From Dictyoglomaceae bacterium (GTDB lineage: Bacteria > Dictyoglomota > Dictyoglomia > Dictyoglomales > Dictyoglomaceae): 8,356 nucleotides of DNA. Below, piece by piece: positions 7,149 to 8,356 of the stretch. How positions within the stretch are numbered: position 1 is the first letter of the stretch; each line of letters begins with the position of its first letter. Both the position numbers and the translations under genes were made by a program. The notes under the pieces are model-generated. The model was not told the DNA's origin. It saw only the letters and a program-made list of their open reading frames with translations, and made no database searches. The stretch spans positions 1-8,356 of the forward strand of contig JAPYWU010000055.1 in assembly GCA_028276205.1 (NCBI GenBank), read 5' to 3'.

Positions 7149-7157
7149 AGTTAAAAT
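7130..7157 (+). promoter_or_regulatory. Promoter of the arginase-like gene
   Basis: The -35 TTGAGA (7130-7135) and the -10 TAAAAT (7152-7157) each match consensus at 5 of 6 positions and are 16 bases apart. The predicted start is 7164-7165, giving a leader of about 16 bases that begins at AGGGGG. This gene therefore probably has its own transcript besides any read-through from the ylmH-like gene. Confidence 0.55.
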
Positions 7158-7166
7158 TTACTTTAG

Positions 7167-7203
7167 GGGGTAGGAAAATCATGTCTACGAATTTTCCTAC
7201 CTT
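7167..7203 (+). promoter_or_regulatory. Hairpin enclosing the start codon of the arginase-like gene
   Basis: GGTAGGAAAAT (7169-7179) is the exact reverse complement of ATTTTCCTACC (7191-7201). Two G-U pairs can extend the stem outward to 7167 and 7203. The 11-base loop (7180-7190) holds the ATG at 7181. The nearer Shine-Dalgarno, AGGA (7172-7175), is fully paired. The stronger AGGGGG (7165-7170) overlaps the base of the stem. In RNA this would hide the ribosome binding site. In DNA it is a long dyad just downstream of the transcription start and could be a repressor site. Confidence 0.6.
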
Positions 7204-7894
7204 GATATTAAATTTTGATGATGTCTATACAAATCAAAATCAGCTTCTTTCTGTAGGAAAGGTAATTTCTATTAATAATATTACCCAAGTCAGATATATA
7301 TGTTCTTATGAGAAATTAGAGGAATTTAAAAAATTGATTCCATTTGATTATAAAGGAATTAAATTTTTGGGGAAAAGTGATTTTCACTATTTAACTTATC
7401 TTTTTATAAGGAACATAAAAATTCCCTTTGAGTTAGTAGTTATTGATCATCACTTAGACTTTAAGGAAACCTTTGATGGTTATATAAGTTGTGGATCCTG
7501 GATAAGAGATGCAATAAAATTGCCCTTTATTGAAAAAGTAGTAGTAGTTACTGATAATGAAAATGTTTCTTTTAAAGATAATTTGTTTAGGAAATTGAAA
7601 ATAATAAAAAATGATGTTAACCTCTTAAAAAAATATATTAATTTTCCTATCTATATAAGTATTGACAAAGACATACTTGATAAAAAATATATCTCTACAA
7701 ACTGGGAACAGGGAACAATGGATTTAGATTCTTTTATCAATATTATAAGTTTTCTTTTTAAATATAAAATATTAGGCATTGATGTCTGTGGTGAACCTGA
7801 TTTTAATTTAATAGAAATAAGAAGAAGCGAAAAAATTAATTTATTGATACATGATATATTTAGAATACATACTCATGAAAAAATTACAGCATAA
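7181..7894 (+). CDS. Short arginase/agmatinase/formiminoglutamase-superfamily protein
   Basis: This 237-residue protein carries the ureohydrolase fold signature in reduced form; members are usually about 290-310 residues. The expected binuclear metal ligands can be matched in order: His69 in SDFHYL (GGDHS position), Asp89, His91 and Asp93 in IDHHLDF (DAHxD position), and Asp162 and Asp164 in ISIDKDILD (SxDxDxxDP position). CGSWIRDA (104-111) fits the GSHG/W-R loop, and GIDVCGE with Glu205 fits the late glutamate motif. About 60 residues are missing, mostly before the first ligand. Ureohydrolases cleave guanidino compounds with Mn, but the substrate cannot be read here; arginine, agmatine, formiminoglutamate and another guanidine are all possible. 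The start is the ATG at 7181, with AGGGGG 10 bases and AGGA 5 bases upstream. It has its own promoter, bracketed by two dyads, and is 59 bases from the next gene. Confidence 0.7.
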   Translation: MSTNFPTLILNFDDVYTNQNQLLSVGKVISINNITQVRYICSYEKLEEFKKLIPFDYKGIKFLGKSDFHYLTYLFIRNIKIPFELVVIDHHLDFKETFDGYISCGSWIRDAIKLPFIEKVVVVTDNENVSFKDNLFRKLKIIKNDVNLLKKYINFPIYISIDKDILDKKYISTNWEQGTMDLDSFINIISFLFKYKILGIDVCGEPDFNLIEIRRSEKINLLIHDIFRIHTHEKITA

Positions 7895-7953
7895 TTATTT
7901 AGGATCTAATATATGTGATGGCTGAATAAAGACCTATAGAGGTAATGATATAA

Positions 7954-8356
7954 ATGAGAAAGGGGACACACTTAAAAATTACGTATAAGGTTTCAAAATT
8001 TTATAATCTTCCTAAGAATCTCGAAAAAATATTACTTAAGGCAGTTATTTATCCAGACATAAAGAGAGATTACAAGATAAATTATAAAAAAAGATACTTT
8101 TACATATCTCACGAAAACCACCATAGAGTAGATCCTGAGAAGATAATAAATTATGTAGAAATAGATGATTGTAAAGTTATAGGATTAAAAAAAGATATTG
8201 ATAGAAGCAATAGAAAATTAAAATGCATCCTTTCTGAAGAGCTTGGACACTACTTCACAGGCTCCACTTATAAAAACAGTAAGCCCAAAAACTATAGAGA
8301 AGAAATTGAAATCTCAAGAAATGAATACAGAGCAAAAAAGTGGCAAGTATTTTTCC
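7954..8356 (+). CDS. ImmA/IrrE-family metallopeptidase, 3' end outside window
   Basis: The open frame starts at the ATG at 7954, with AGAGGT (7938-7943) 10 bases upstream and an in-frame TAA just before it. It runs 134 codons off the right edge. Residues 91-101 read CILSEELGHYF and residues 124-131 EYRAKKWQ, which fit the C-x3-EExGHY and E-(Y/A)-(R/D)-A-x-x-W pattern of phage- and ICE-type ImmA/IrrE (DUF955) proteins. In those systems ImmA cleaves the paired ImmR repressor to switch on element genes. Here the first histidine of HExxH is Glu95, while Glu96 and His99 are kept; this form is familiar in the subgroup. No HTH repressor gene lies upstream in the window. C-ending codons are more frequent than in the neighbour (5 of 12 Tyr codons are TAC, against 0 of 11). 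Function is inferred; the missing 3' end could carry further domains. Confidence 0.75.
   Translation, partial: MRKGTHLKITYKVSKFYNLPKNLEKILLKAVIYPDIKRDYKINYKKRYFYISHENHHRVDPEKIINYVEIDDCKVIGLKKDIDRSNRKLKCILSEELGHYFTGSTYKNSKPKNYREEIEISRNEYRAKKWQVFF

Noticed and set aside
3577..7894. Arginine metabolism link between the ArgA-like acetyltransferase and the arginase-like protein
   Set aside because: The genes are about 3 kb apart in different transcription units with unrelated genes between them, and neither substrate is established.
7895..7953. Promoter or terminator between the arginase-like and ImmA-like genes
   Set aside because: Only weak partial matches were found (ATTACA with TAATAT at 18 bases) and a 4-base ACCT/AGGT hairpin; neither is better than chance in such A/T-rich DNA.

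Overview
The window is strongly A/T-rich bacterial DNA, densely packed with genes and with A/T-ending codons. It contains the smc-ftsY pair, lipoprotein-processing genes, a D-Ala-D-Ala ligase and a YlmH-type S4 protein. Composition and protein character suggest an anaerobic, probably thermophilic bacterium of a Dictyoglomus-like or deep Firmicutes/Thermotogae-like type. That placement is an inference; nothing in the window fixes the species.

Region 1 (1-5271, + strand) is a tight run of five genes: smc (5' end outside the window), ftsY, a GNAT acetyltransferase resembling short N-acetylglutamate synthases, lspA and lgt. The first three junctions are 4-base overlaps (TTGA, ATGA, ATGA), and lspA and lgt are 22 bases apart, so one transcript with coupled translation is likely. 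The products cover chromosome organisation (SMC), co-translational membrane targeting (FtsY) and two lipoprotein maturation steps (Lgt, LspA). The acetyltransferase is the functional outsider.

Region 2 (5272-6298) holds ddl on the - strand. Its stop codon abuts the lgt stop codon with no spacer. Upstream of ddl is a 91-base divergent promoter region shared with a + strand ylmH-like gene. The ddl side has a perfect TATAAT and a good Shine-Dalgarno. The ylmH side has an extended -10 only 8 bases before the ATG and no Shine-Dalgarno, so its mRNA may be leaderless.

Region 3 (6299-8356, + strand) holds the ylmH-like RNA-binding protein gene, a 22-codon ORF overlapping its stop, a short arginase/agmatinase-superfamily gene with its own promoter, and the 5' part of an ImmA/IrrE-type metallopeptidase gene running off the window. 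The arginase-like gene has the most unusual control region. One dyad covers the -35 box. A second, with 11 contiguous Watson-Crick pairs, starts about 5 bases into the predicted transcript and holds the start codon in its loop.

No tRNA, rRNA, CRISPR array, insertion sequence or intrinsic terminator with a clear U-tract was found. There is no gene-free stretch longer than about 100 bases. The left part is ordinary housekeeping sequence; the unexplained signals concentrate between about 6200 and the right edge.
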